The translations under genes were made by a program, and so were the position numbers. From the NCBI RefSeq assembly GCF_003646465.1, contig NZ_QZEX01000003.1, positions 185,066-249,065 of the forward strand: a stretch of DNA of 64,000 nucleotides. The letters are read 5' to 3'. Shown piece after piece: positions 43,876-52,170 of this stretch. Every line of letters begins with the position of its first letter. The first letter of the stretch is position 1. The stretch is from Chachezhania antarctica (GTDB taxonomy: Bacteria; Pseudomonadota; Alphaproteobacteria; Rhodobacterales; Rhodobacteraceae). Below the pieces are notes generated by a model. It worked only from the letters and a program-made list of their open reading frames with translations, had not been told where the DNA came from and searched no databases.

Positions 43876-43955
43876 GTGTTTGGAGGCGCATTCTGCGGTG
43901 TGCGAGGCTTGGAGCTTTCGGGCCCTGCCAACGGGCTCCGCAGGGGCCCCGGCCT

Positions 43956-44378
43956 TTATTCGGGAACGTCGATGTTGATACGCGTGATCGTGTCCCCGGT
44001 CCCGAACACCTTGACGAACAGGAACGTGCCGCACCCGCTCTGACAGGTCAGAAGGTTGCTGGCATAGGGCGCATGGTACGAGGAGACGTCGACCGTCGCC
44101 AGGTTGATCTGCCGGCGCATGTCCGCGCTGGCAAAGATCGGATCGTGGCTGTCATGGCCGTGCTGAACCCCGTGGATGTGATAGTTCTCGCGGTCCTGCG
44201 CCAGAAGCGCGGCGAGCGTGTCGTGCCGGACGCCGTCGGAAGTGTAGTAATCGTCCGTGCCCAGATCCGCGCGGTACTGTGCCAGCAGCTGCTCCTGCGC
44301 ACGGCCGGGCGACGGAAGCAGGGCGATCGCGCAGACCAGAACAGAAGCAAGATGTCGAACCGCTTGCAGTCTGGCCAT
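43956..44378 (-). CDS. Hypothetical secreted protein, paralogue A
   Basis: A 140-residue protein with a signal peptide cleaved near residue 27 (SPGRAQEQ). The mature part shares a pattern with the next gene at 44486: L-AQY---LG, then QDR-N-H and HDS-DP-F, then TF---V-VF. Two cysteines (LLTCQSGCGTF) may form a disulfide. I do not recognise the family. It lies convergent with csbD; a GTG or later start is possible but the ATG at 44378 gives a good signal peptide. Confidence 0.7.
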   Translation of the reverse strand: MARLQAVRHLASVLVCAIALLPSPGRAQEQLLAQYRADLGTDDYYTSDGVRHDTLAALLAQDRENYHIHGVQHGHDSHDPIFASADMRRQINLATVDVSSYHAPYASNLLTCQSGCGTFLFVKVFGTGDTITRINIDVPE

Positions 44379-44485
44379 GGCTCCGCTCCACAGAAAAGGC
44401 GATCATCGGTTGTCCCTGTCCGCGCAGGGTCAGAGATGCCTAATCCGTACAGAACGCCGCGATCCGACGCAAATCCCGCGTGGGT

Positions 44486-44887
44486 CTAGCCGGCCCCTTC
44501 GGTCACGATGACATGGGAAACGCGGCCTTTCCTGGCGAAGACCTCGACATAGATGGGGAAGGTGCGCGAGCCGTTGCGGATGCGGTTTGCCGCGTTGGCG
44601 AAGAAATCCGCGTCGTAGATGCATTTCCCCGCGATCATGGCGCGCCGTTCAGTGGTGTTGAAGAACGGATCGCCGCTGTCGTGTTCTTCGCGCCGGCCCA
44701 GCTTGTGCCAGTTCGCGCGGTCCTGCTGCACCATTGCGCACAGGTCGTCCAGCGGTTGGCCACTGGTATTGTAGGCATCCGGCGGCCCCAGCAGCGACAG
44801 GTATTGTGCCACAAGGGTATCCGCACGGGTTGGCGCGGCAACGGCAAGCAGCAGGGCTATGGCAAGGGCAGGCACGGCTTTGATCAT
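44486..44887 (-). CDS. Hypothetical secreted protein, paralogue B
   Basis: A 133-residue protein with a signal peptide ending near residue 22 (AVAAPTRADT). It is a diverged copy of paralogue A, sharing LVAQYLSLLG, YNTSG, QDRANWHKLG, HDSGDPFF and the TFPIYVEVF region. The conserved Asp/His/Asn residues could bind a metal or ligand, but no enzyme motif is evident. About 107 bp separate the two genes, which have the same direction. Confidence 0.7.
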   Translation of the reverse strand: MIKAVPALAIALLLAVAAPTRADTLVAQYLSLLGPPDAYNTSGQPLDDLCAMVQQDRANWHKLGRREEHDSGDPFFNTTERRAMIAGKCIYDADFFANAANRIRNGSRTFPIYVEVFARKGRVSHVIVTEGAG

Positions 44888-44966
44888 GAAACGCTCCGGT
44901 CAGGTTGCAGGACAGGGTGTGCCATCATCAGATTGGCATGCGGTTAATCCGTGCACGACTTCCCAG

Positions 44967-44999
44967 AAAAAAGCCCCGCCTCTGAATAGAGGACGGGGC
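44967..44999 (-). terminator. Intrinsic terminator after the PLDc_N gene
   Basis: On the minus strand a GCCCCG-(T)-CCTCT/AGAGGCGGGGC stem with a 4-nt loop and one bulge is followed by six T. It ends the transcript of the small membrane gene at 45081. Confidence 0.8.
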
Positions 45000-45080
45000 G
45001 GGGCGCTACGCTGGACGGGACGAAGCGCCGAGGCCGGTCGCGGGGGAAGCGACCGGGGGGAGGGAGAGGATATCAACCTG

Positions 45081-45272
45081 TCAGGCGACGCCTCGGCTGC
45101 CGCGGGGGCCGGCGATCAGCCAGATGATGAAGCCGATCAGCGGCAGGATGATCACCAGAAGGCACCAAAGCACCTTTTTCCCGGTGCTGGCACCCGAGCC
45201 GATGATCGAAACGATCGCCCAGATGTCGAGCGCAAGCAGGATAAGCCCGCCGATTCCCGTCACTTCCAACAT
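45081..45272 (-). CDS. PLDc_N domain small membrane protein
   Basis: A 63-residue protein with two transmembrane helices (GLILLALDIWAIVSIIGSGA and WCLLVIILPLIGFIIWLIAG) and the P-L-I-G-x-I-I-W-x-x-x-G-P-R pattern of the PLDc_N family, named after the N terminus of cardiolipin synthases but also found alone. ATG at 45272 follows gaaaggga. A near-consensus EcfG promoter (45309-45333) stands in front and a strong terminator behind, so it is a single-gene unit, possibly stress-controlled. Confidence 0.86.
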   Translation of the reverse strand: MLEVTGIGGLILLALDIWAIVSIIGSGASTGKKVLWCLLVIILPLIGFIIWLIAGPRGSRGVA

Positions 45273-45308
45273 ATTTTGTCCCTTTCACAAATTCTGTTCT
45301 GGATTGTT

Positions 45309-45333
45309 AACCGTCGCTGCCCAGAAAGGTTCC
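45309..45333 (-). promoter_or_regulatory. Near-consensus EcfG promoter for the PLDc_N gene
   Basis: Minus strand GGAAC (45333-45329), 16 nt, GGTT (45312-45309); the -10 differs from CGTT at one base. It lies 37 bp before the start codon. Confidence 0.5.
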
Positions 45334-45539
45334 GGTAACGTTTCAATAAAACGTCCTGACCCGGCGATAATTCGGACAATCCGGCCGGGTTTCGGAATGT
45401 GTTTCCGGTTGTTTCAGCCTTTGATATGCAATTCGAACAGCAATTGCCGGCCCGTCTTCCGGCGAAGTTCCGGACATAAGGGGTTGCGCGCGCATGGCTC
45501 CCCGTGGCGTGGTTCTGTCTGGGAAGAGGAGACCGCCAG

Positions 45540-45929
45540 ATGCCCGAGGAACCGCAGGTGCCCGATTGCGCGCCCACGATCCGTGTCGTTGCCATGCCGG
45601 CCGACACCAACCCGGCCGGGGATATCTTCGGCGGCTGGCTGATGTCCGAAATGGACAAGGCTGCCGGCACAACCGCCGCGATGCGCGCGCATGGACGCTG
45701 TGCCACCATCGCCATCGACAAGGTAACGTTCCTGCTGCCGGTCAAGGTGGGGGACGAGGTGTCGGTCTATACCGACATTGTGCATGTGGGCCGAACCTCG
45801 ATGAACATCCACGTCGAGGCCTGGCGCCGCACGCGCTATGGCAGCGCCAGCCAGAAGGTGACCGAGGCGACCTTTACCTTTGTCGCGCTCGACGAACACG
45901 CGCGCCCGCGGCCCATCGAAGGCACCTGA
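45540..45929 (+). CDS. Hot-dog acyl-CoA thioesterase (YciA type)
   Basis: A 129-residue hot-dog-fold enzyme that hydrolyses acyl-CoA. The active-site block NPAGDIFGGWLMSEMDKAAG (about residues 24-43, catalytic Asp in GDIFGG) and the HVGRTSMNIHVEAW strand match the YciA/BACH group. ATG at 45540 follows gaagaggagacc and is preferred to a GTG 36 nt upstream. It is a single gene, 99 nt before the aldolase-type gene. Confidence 0.87.
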   Translation: MPEEPQVPDCAPTIRVVAMPADTNPAGDIFGGWLMSEMDKAAGTTAAMRAHGRCATIAIDKVTFLLPVKVGDEVSVYTDIVHVGRTSMNIHVEAWRRTRYGSASQKVTEATFTFVALDEHARPRPIEGT

Positions 45930-46028
45930 AGGGCCCCGTGCCGCAACGGCCCGCTTTGCGGATTGACGCAGGAAGCGTACGCTGGCCCCGAGGAATTTCG
46001 GACCGGACGTCCGGGGGAGGAGCACGAC

Positions 46029-46796
46029 ATGAACAAGCATTTCACCATGAAGGACAGCGTCAGCGAGGCCGAATGGGACCTGCGCTGCCAGCTTGCGGGG
46101 CTTTACCGCCTTGTGGCGCATTACCGGATGACGGACCTGATCTACACGCACATTTCCGTCCGTGTGCCGGGGCCGGAACATCACTTCCTGATCAACAACT
46201 ATGGCCGCATGTTCTCGGAAATGCGGGCGAGCGACCTGGTGAAGATCGACCTCGACGGCAAGCCGGTCGACGGGGACACTCGTGACGTGAACGCGGCCGG
46301 GTTCGTGATCCATTCGGCCATCCACGCCGCGCGGGAGGACCTGATGTGCGTGGTGCACACCCATACCGCCGCCGGCATCGCCGTGTCGGCGCAGAAGCAC
46401 GGGCTGTTGCCGCTGTCGCAGCACGCGCTGAAATACTACGGGCGGCTGGCCTATCACGATTACGAAGGCATCGCGCTGGAACTGGACGAACGCGACCGGC
46501 TGGTGGCCGACCTGGGCCAGCACCGGGCGATGATCCTGCGCAATCACGGCCTGCTTGTCGGCGGCCGCACGGTGCCCGAGGCCTGGGATCACATCTACTT
46601 CCTGGAACGCGCCTGCCAGGCACAGCTGGCCGCGATGACCGGCGGGGCAGAACTGATCCTGCCGCCGGAGGAGGTCTGCAAGCACACCGCCAGCCAGTAC
46701 CAGATGGACACGCCCGAACCCTCGCGCCTGACCCAGATCGCGTGGGAGGCCTCGCTGCGCGAGATCCGGATCGAGGACACCGACGCCTATTCCTGA
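46029..46796 (+). CDS. Class II aldolase/adducin family protein
   Basis: A 255-residue protein with the class II aldolase fold. The metal ligands are in VVHTHTAAG (His-His, about residue 115), with NHGLLVGG (about 175) carrying the third His. The catalytic Glu typical of fuculose-phosphate aldolases is not obvious, and family members also include decarboxylases and uncharacterised proteins, so the activity is open. ATG at 46029 follows gggggaggagc. It converges with galM. Confidence 0.82.
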   Translation: MNKHFTMKDSVSEAEWDLRCQLAGLYRLVAHYRMTDLIYTHISVRVPGPEHHFLINNYGRMFSEMRASDLVKIDLDGKPVDGDTRDVNAAGFVIHSAIHAAREDLMCVVHTHTAAGIAVSAQKHGLLPLSQHALKYYGRLAYHDYEGIALELDERDRLVADLGQHRAMILRNHGLLVGGRTVPEAWDHIYFLERACQAQLAAMTGGAELILPPEEVCKHTASQYQMDTPEPSRLTQIAWEASLREIRIEDTDAYS

Positions 46797-46832
46797 AGCG
46801 CCGGGCTGCGCGTCCGAATGCTGTAATCAGCG

Positions 46833-47831
46833 TTATGGTAAGTGGCGGAAGAACCGGTAGCGGGTCTGGCTGCGGTACTTGTCGCCCGGTCGCAGGATCG
46901 CGTTCGGGAACTCGGGATGGTTCGGCGCGTCGGGCCATCCTTGGGTTTCCAGCGCCAGCCCGGCATTCTTGCCGTAGACCCGGCCATCGAGCCCCGATCC
47001 GGTGTCGAGATGCGCGCCGTCATAGACTTGCAGGCCGGGCTCGGTCGTCTGGATCGTCATCGACAGGCCGCTTGTTGCCCCGTCCACGCGGGCCACTTGG
47101 GTAAGGTCGCGGCGGGCAGAGGCAAGGCACAGGTTGTCGTCATAGCCGCCCGGCGCGATGCGGCGCGGCTGGCGGAAATCGAACGCGGTGCCATCGACCG
47201 GGGCGATCTCTCCGGTCGGGATCAGGTCGTCATCGACCGGCAGGTGATGCGCGGCGTCGATCTGCATCCGGTGGCCAAGGATGTCGCCCGCGCCGTCGAG
47301 GTTGAAGTACCCGTGATGGGCGAAGCTGCACGGCGTGGGCGCATCCGTGGTGGTGGTGATGTCGAATTCCAGCACGCCGTCACCGGGCAAGGCGCAGAGC
47401 GCCGACACGGTCATGTTGCCGGGAAAGCCCATCTCTCCGTCCGCAAGATCCAGTTCGAACCGCACGCTGTCGGCGGTCAGATCGGCGATCCGCCAGATCC
47501 GGGCACCGGCGCTGATACGCCCGCCGTGGAGCGTATGGCGGCCGCGGAAGTTCGGATCGGTTTCGAAGACCTGCCCGTCGATGGAAAACCGCGCCTGCCC
47601 GATCCGGTTGGCGAAGCGGCCGACGATGGCGCCGAAATACCGCATCGGGCCAAGGTACGGCGCCAGTTCGGGCGAGCCCAGGACAAGCGGGTGATCGACG
47701 CCGTCCATCCGAAGATCCTGCAAGGTGGCGCCGAAGGTCAGGAACGACCCCGTCAGGCCGCCGCCGGAAATGGTCACGCGGTCGACCTGCTCCCCGTCGG
47801 GCATGGTGCCGAAGGTTTCGATCCCCTTCAT
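46833..47831 (-). CDS. galM: Aldose 1-epimerase (mutarotase)
   Basis: A 332-residue beta-sandwich enzyme interconverting alpha and beta anomers of galactose and related sugars. Substrate and catalytic residues are visible in VGRFANRIGQAR, the RHTLHGG histidine (about residue 105), FAHHGYFNLDG (about 180) and the catalytic Glu in LALETQGWPDAPNHPEFPN (about 305). The ATG overlaps the lactonase stop (ATGA). It is the last gene of the galactose operon and supplies the right anomer to the sugar dehydrogenase. Confidence 0.92.
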   Translation of the reverse strand: MKGIETFGTMPDGEQVDRVTISGGGLTGSFLTFGATLQDLRMDGVDHPLVLGSPELAPYLGPMRYFGAIVGRFANRIGQARFSIDGQVFETDPNFRGRHTLHGGRISAGARIWRIADLTADSVRFELDLADGEMGFPGNMTVSALCALPGDGVLEFDITTTTDAPTPCSFAHHGYFNLDGAGDILGHRMQIDAAHHLPVDDDLIPTGEIAPVDGTAFDFRQPRRIAPGGYDDNLCLASARRDLTQVARVDGATSGLSMTIQTTEPGLQVYDGAHLDTGSGLDGRVYGKNAGLALETQGWPDAPNHPEFPNAILRPGDKYRSQTRYRFFRHLP

Positions 47832-48676
47832 GCGATCACCTTGTGTTCGGCCTGTCCCATCACGCCCGGGTTCGTGCTGTAGGTCAAGCCCTGGGCGGCG
47901 TCCGGGTCGCTCAGCCCCTGGCGGGCGGTCGTGATGTACATGATGTCCAACTCCGGGCCGCCGAAAGCCGGGCACGTGGACTGGCTGCCGGGGACCTTGA
48001 TCGCGCGGTCGAAGGTGCCATCGGGCCGGTAGCGGGCCACCTGCCCCGCGCCCCAATGCGCGTTCCACAGGCCGCCTTCGCTGTCCACCACGGCGCCGTC
48101 GGGTTTCAGGCCGTCTTGGCGGAGATCCACGAACACTTCGGCCGGGCCTTCGGGCCAGCCTTCGGCATCCAGCGGCTGGACCATGATCTGTTCCGTCACC
48201 GTATCGGCATAGTAGGCCAGCCGTCCGTCCGGGCTGAAGCACATCGCGTTCGGCACCGTGACCTGCGAGACCAGCCGTTCCACCGCGCCGCGATGAAAGC
48301 GGTAGATGGCACCCGCCTGGGCCTCGGCATTCTTGCCCATTGTCCCGATCCAGAACCCGCCCATCGGATCGGCCCGCCCGTCATTGGACCGGGTGACAGA
48401 GTTCCCGGGTTCGAGCGGCACGACAAGCTCGTGCGCCCCGCTTTCGATGTCGAAGCGGCGCAGCCCGGTTTCCGTGGCGATCAGCAGGGTCTGGCTGTCG
48501 ATCCACCCGGCGGCCGAGCTTTGTTCCTTGAACTGCCAGTCAAGCTGCTCGTCATCCTTCCGCGACAGCAGGCGCTTGCCGGTGATGTCGAACCAGAAGA
48601 ACTGCTGCCGTTCGGGGTGCCACAGGGGGCCTTCGCCCAGCTGGCAGGGGCGGTCATCGTACATGGTGGTTGTCAT
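47828..48676 (-). CDS. SMP-30/gluconolactonase family lactonase
   Basis: A 282-residue beta-propeller enzyme. LGEGPLWHPERQQFFW supplies the first metal-binding Glu, and SNDGRADPMGGFWIGTM and NAMCFSPDG the Asn/Asp ligands. It should hydrolyse galactono- or arabinonolactone made by the sugar dehydrogenase at 54805. It is coupled by 4-nt overlaps to galM downstream and dgoA upstream, within the galactose pathway genes. Confidence 0.9.
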   Translation of the reverse strand: MTTTMYDDRPCQLGEGPLWHPERQQFFWFDITGKRLLSRKDDEQLDWQFKEQSSAAGWIDSQTLLIATETGLRRFDIESGAHELVVPLEPGNSVTRSNDGRADPMGGFWIGTMGKNAEAQAGAIYRFHRGAVERLVSQVTVPNAMCFSPDGRLAYYADTVTEQIMVQPLDAEGWPEGPAEVFVDLRQDGLKPDGAVVDSEGGLWNAHWGAGQVARYRPDGTFDRAIKVPGSQSTCPAFGGPELDIMYITTARQGLSDPDAAQGLTYSTNPGVMGQAEHKVIA

Positions 48677-49278
48677 CCGAACACCTCATCATAGCGAGCG
48701 ACGAGGTATTTCGCGCGTTTCGCGACCTCGTCCGCAGGGTCGCCGGGGCGGTAGAGCGCCGAGCCGATCCCGAACCCGTCGGCCCCCGCGGCGTGCCAGT
48801 CGGCGAAGTTGGACGGCCCGGCACCGCCCACGGCGTAAGCTTGCGTGCCTTCGGGCAGAACGGCGCGGATCGCCTTCAGCCCGTCCGGGCCGATCAGCGA
48901 TCCGGGGAAGAATTTCAGCACGTCGGCGCCAGCGCGGAGCGCGGTGAAGCATTCCGTGGGCGTCATCACGCCGGGACAGGATGTCATGCCCGCGGCTTTC
49001 GAGGCGGCGATGACCTCCGGGTTGCAATCGGGCGACACGACCAGCCGCGCGCCCATGTCGGACAGGCGCGCCACCTGGTCGGGCGCCAGAACGGTGCCCG
49101 CGCCGATCAGGGCGCTGTCACCGAAACGGTCGACCAGCAGACCGATGCTTTCGAACGGGTCCGGCGAATTCAGCGGCACTTCGATCGAGGTGATCCCGGC
49201 CGCGATCAGCCCATCGGCGATGGACAGGACATCCGCCGGGGTGACGCCCCGCAGGATGGCGATAAGGGTGCGGCTCAT
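48673..49278 (-). CDS. dgoA: 2-dehydro-3-deoxy-6-phosphogalactonate aldolase
   Basis: A 201-residue class I aldolase splitting KDPGal to pyruvate and glyceraldehyde-3-phosphate. LIAILRGVTPAD at the N terminus, IEVPLNSP (the NSP form marks KDPGal rather than KDPG aldolases), IGAGTVL, and the Schiff-base Lys in VLKFFPGS (about residue 125) are present. Overlaps of 4 nt with dgoK and the lactonase gene show tight coupling. Last step of the De Ley-Doudoroff pathway. Confidence 0.93.
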   Translation of the reverse strand: MSRTLIAILRGVTPADVLSIADGLIAAGITSIEVPLNSPDPFESIGLLVDRFGDSALIGAGTVLAPDQVARLSDMGARLVVSPDCNPEVIAASKAAGMTSCPGVMTPTECFTALRAGADVLKFFPGSLIGPDGLKAIRAVLPEGTQAYAVGGAGPSNFADWHAAGADGFGIGSALYRPGDPADEVAKRAKYLVARYDEVFG

Positions 49279-50177
49279 GACGTGACCTCGCTCAGGGCGG
49301 CATGGGCGGTGCGAAGGCCGGACAATGTCATCTCGCGCGCGTCGTTGCGGGTCACGGTGGTTCCTTCCTGTCGCAGGGCGCGGGCATAGAGATCGGACAG
49401 CGCGTCCGCCCCCACGATGCCCACGGGACGATCCTGCCAGATCCCGCGCATCGCCGCCAGTTCCGCCCCGATCAGGCCGCCCGACAGGCGCGACCGGGCC
49501 ACGCCCGGCGCGGGGTCGCCCAGCAACGCTTCGGCCCGCAGCGGGAACAGGCGCGATACCCAGCCGGCGGGATCGGCCAGTGCATCGTGCACCGCCGCAT
49601 CAAACGCATCATCGTTCCAGCCCGCGCCCACCGAATGCCGCAGGACGGACTGGTCGGCGAGCAGGGCGAAAAGCTCCCCCGTCATAGAGGTCGCGAAGCC
49701 CTGCACCTGGCCACCGGCGACGCGCGCCCATTTCACATGGGTGCCGGGCAGGCACAGGACGCCGTCGAACCCGGGGTCTTCACGCAGGACGCCCGCGATC
49801 TGGGTCTCCTCGCCCCGCATCACGTCGGCCGGATCGGCCTGCGACAGGCCGGGCAGGATGTGGACGGAAAGCCTGGGATCGGCGGTTGGGACATGCACCG
49901 CGCCATGGGCGGCCGGGGTGCAGGGAACGGGCAGATACGGTGCCTCGCGCCAGCCTTGCCGGGCGCCGGCCATGCCGCAGATCACGACCGGCATCGTGCC
50001 CGACGCGGGCAGGAATTCGCTGGCAAGCTCCAGCAACGCGGCCTCGAACGCGCCGGGTTGCAGGCGGCCCATGCCGTTTTCGGACTGGCGTTCTTCCAGC
50101 ACCCGGCCTTCGGCATCCATCGCCCAGAGGCGCAGGTTGCTCGTCCCCCAGTCGCAGCCGATCCAGCTGGCCGTCAC
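49275..50177 (-). CDS. dgoK: 2-dehydro-3-deoxygalactonokinase
   Basis: A 300-residue sugar-acid kinase of the DgoK family. IGCDWGTSNLRLWAMD at the N terminus is the phosphate-binding loop, and CLPGTHVKWARV and TGELFALLADQSVL are conserved family blocks. It phosphorylates 2-keto-3-deoxygalactonate for DgoA. The GTG start at 50177 overlaps the permease stop (GTGA); longer upstream reading would run through the permease gene. Confidence 0.92.
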   Translation of the reverse strand: MTASWIGCDWGTSNLRLWAMDAEGRVLEERQSENGMGRLQPGAFEAALLELASEFLPASGTMPVVICGMAGARQGWREAPYLPVPCTPAAHGAVHVPTADPRLSVHILPGLSQADPADVMRGEETQIAGVLREDPGFDGVLCLPGTHVKWARVAGGQVQGFATSMTGELFALLADQSVLRHSVGAGWNDDAFDAAVHDALADPAGWVSRLFPLRAEALLGDPAPGVARSRLSGGLIGAELAAMRGIWQDRPVGIVGADALSDLYARALRQEGTTVTRNDAREMTLSGLRTAHAALSEVTS

Positions 50178-51151
50178 GCCGTGCCCCCCGACAGCCGCGC
50201 GACCGACAGGCGCAGGAGCCCCTTCTGCAACACGATGAACAGAAGCAGCAGCGCGCCGATCACGATCTTCGTCCACCAGCTGGAGAGCGAGCCGTCGAAG
50301 ACGATATAGGTCTGGATCAGGCCCATCGTCAGCACGCCGATCAGCGTCCCGAAGACGTACCCCGCCCCGCCCGACAGGATCGCGCCGCCGATCACGACCG
50401 CCGCGATGGCAGTGAGTTCGGTGCCCACGGTCGCCAGCGGATAGCCGGACCCGGTGTAGATCGAGAACACGATGCCCGAGAGACCGGCCATGAAGCCCGA
50501 AAACGCGTAGATCCCGACGGTCGTCTGCGCGACCTTCACGCCCATCAGCTTGGCTGTCTGTTCGCCGCCGCCGATGGCGAAGACGCTGGCGCCAAAGCGG
50601 GTGCGGTGGGCCACGATCATGCCGACAAGGACAGTGATCAGCATGACGACCCCGATCAGGGTCAGGCGCCCCTTGCCCGGCATCAGGTAATAGGCCTTCT
50701 GCAACATCTCGAAGAACGGATCGTCGATGGGCACCGAATCGATGGTCAGCATGTAGGCCGCACCGCGGGCCAGGAACATGCCGGCGAGCGTCACGATGAA
50801 GGCGGGCATGGCCAGCACGTGGATCAGCCCGCCCATCGCGGCGCCGAACGCCGTGGTGACGATCAGCAGCAGCGCGAAGACGATCATCGGATGCAGGTTC
50901 GTGTCGCGCAGCAGGACGGCGATGAAGACGCCGGAGAACGCGATGACCGATCCGACCGACAGGTCGATGCCGCCCGACAGGATCACGATGGTCATTCCGA
51001 CGGCCACGATGCCCAGGTAGGCGTTGTCGGTCAAAAGGTTGCCCAGCACCCGGGTCGAGGCCATGAACGGGAACTGGATATAGCAGATCACGCAGGCGAC
51101 AAGGAAGATCGCAATGGTAGCGAACAGCGGCAGCAGGCGGGGGTTCGTCAT
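50174..51151 (-). CDS. yjfF: Sugar ABC transporter permease (YjfF-like)
   Basis: A 325-residue permease with about nine hydrophobic segments. [20 protein letters not shown] (about residues 52-71) is the signature of the ribose/galactofuranose class, and FAIGGGEQTAKLMGV the coupling loop. Start ATG at 51151 overlaps the preceding permease stop; an earlier GTG would add an untypical basic extension. It pairs with the permease at 51148, like YjfF/YtfT in E. coli. Confidence 0.88.
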   Translation of the reverse strand: MTNPRLLPLFATIAIFLVACVICYIQFPFMASTRVLGNLLTDNAYLGIVAVGMTIVILSGGIDLSVGSVIAFSGVFIAVLLRDTNLHPMIVFALLLIVTTAFGAAMGGLIHVLAMPAFIVTLAGMFLARGAAYMLTIDSVPIDDPFFEMLQKAYYLMPGKGRLTLIGVVMLITVLVGMIVAHRTRFGASVFAIGGGEQTAKLMGVKVAQTTVGIYAFSGFMAGLSGIVFSIYTGSGYPLATVGTELTAIAAVVIGGAILSGGAGYVFGTLIGVLTMGLIQTYIVFDGSLSSWWTKIVIGALLLLFIVLQKGLLRLSVARLSGGTA

Positions 51152-52170
51152 TGTGCGTCCTCCTGCACGCGGCCCGCGGGCTTGGGTTCGCGCCGCGCGG
51201 CGCGCCATGTTGTCCATTCGGCGGCCATGCGTGGGCTTTGCAGGACAAGGATCACCAGCACCAGCGCGGCCTTGATGACAAGGTTGTATTCCGACGGGAA
51301 GCCCGCCAGCAGGATGCCGGTGTCGATGGTCTGGATGATCATCGCGCCCAGCAGCGACGCGGCGACGGAAAAGCGCCCGCCCAGAAGCGAGTTCCCCCCG
51401 ATCACCACGGCCAGGATCGCATCAAGCTCCAGCCACAGCCCGGCATTGTTCGCGTCTGCGCCGCGAATGTCGGCGGCGGTGATGATCCCCGCCAGCGCGG
51501 CACACAGGCCCGAGGCCATGTAGACCGCGATCAGCAGCACGGTGGCGTTGATGCCCGCAAGGGCCGAGGCGCGGCGGTTGATGCCGATGGATTCGACCAG
51601 CAGGCCAAGCGCCGTGCGCCGCATCAGCAGCGCCACGGTGATGCCGGTCACGACCCAGATCACGGCGGGCACCGGCACCGTCAGGAAGGTGCCCGAGCCG
51701 AACCACGAAAACCCGTCATGGGTGAAGGTCAGGATGCGGCCTTCGGTGATCAGCTGCGCGATGCCGCGCCCGGCGGTCATCAGGATCAGCGTGGCCACGA
51801 TGGGCTGGATGCCGATGATCGCCACCAGCGTCCCGTTCCAAAGCCCTGCCACCAGCCCGGCGGCGATGGCCAGCGCGACCGCTCCGCCAAGGCCAAGCCC
51901 CTTGTCGATGGACCACGCGGCGACCGCCCCGCAGATCGCCATCACGGTGCCCACCGACAGGTCGATCCCCCGCGTGGCGATGACCAGCGTCATGCCGATG
52001 GCCAGAAGCGCCACCGGCGCGCCACGTTTCAGGATGTCGATGATCGGGCCGACCATCCGGCCGTCGATCAGGCGGATTTCGACGAAGCCGGGAAAGAACA
52101 CCGACACCAGCGCGACAAGGGCGGCCAGCGTGATCAGTTGCGGGGCCAGTGCGGTCAGCGAACGTCGCAT
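51148..52170 (-). CDS. ytfT: Sugar ABC transporter permease (YtfT-like)
   Basis: A 340-residue permease. LAIGMTLVIATRGIDLSVGT (about residues 58-77) identifies the RbsC/YtfT class; ESIGINRRASALAGIN is the cytoplasmic coupling segment. Its ATG shares one base with the ATPase stop (TGATG). Together with YjfF it forms the channel of the importer. Confidence 0.88.
   Translation of the reverse strand: MRRSLTALAPQLITLAALVALVSVFFPGFVEIRLIDGRMVGPIIDILKRGAPVALLAIGMTLVIATRGIDLSVGTVMAICGAVAAWSIDKGLGLGGAVALAIAAGLVAGLWNGTLVAIIGIQPIVATLILMTAGRGIAQLITEGRILTFTHDGFSWFGSGTFLTVPVPAVIWVVTGITVALLMRRTALGLLVESIGINRRASALAGINATVLLIAVYMASGLCAALAGIITAADIRGADANNAGLWLELDAILAVVIGGNSLLGGRFSVAASLLGAMIIQTIDTGILLAGFPSEYNLVIKAALVLVILVLQSPRMAAEWTTWRAARREPKPAGRVQEDAQ

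Noticed and set aside
49886..51523. Long plus-strand frame over dgoK and the permeases
   Set aside because: Antisense shadow; repetitive Asp/His/Arg composition, and the other strand has overlapping, motif-bearing genes.
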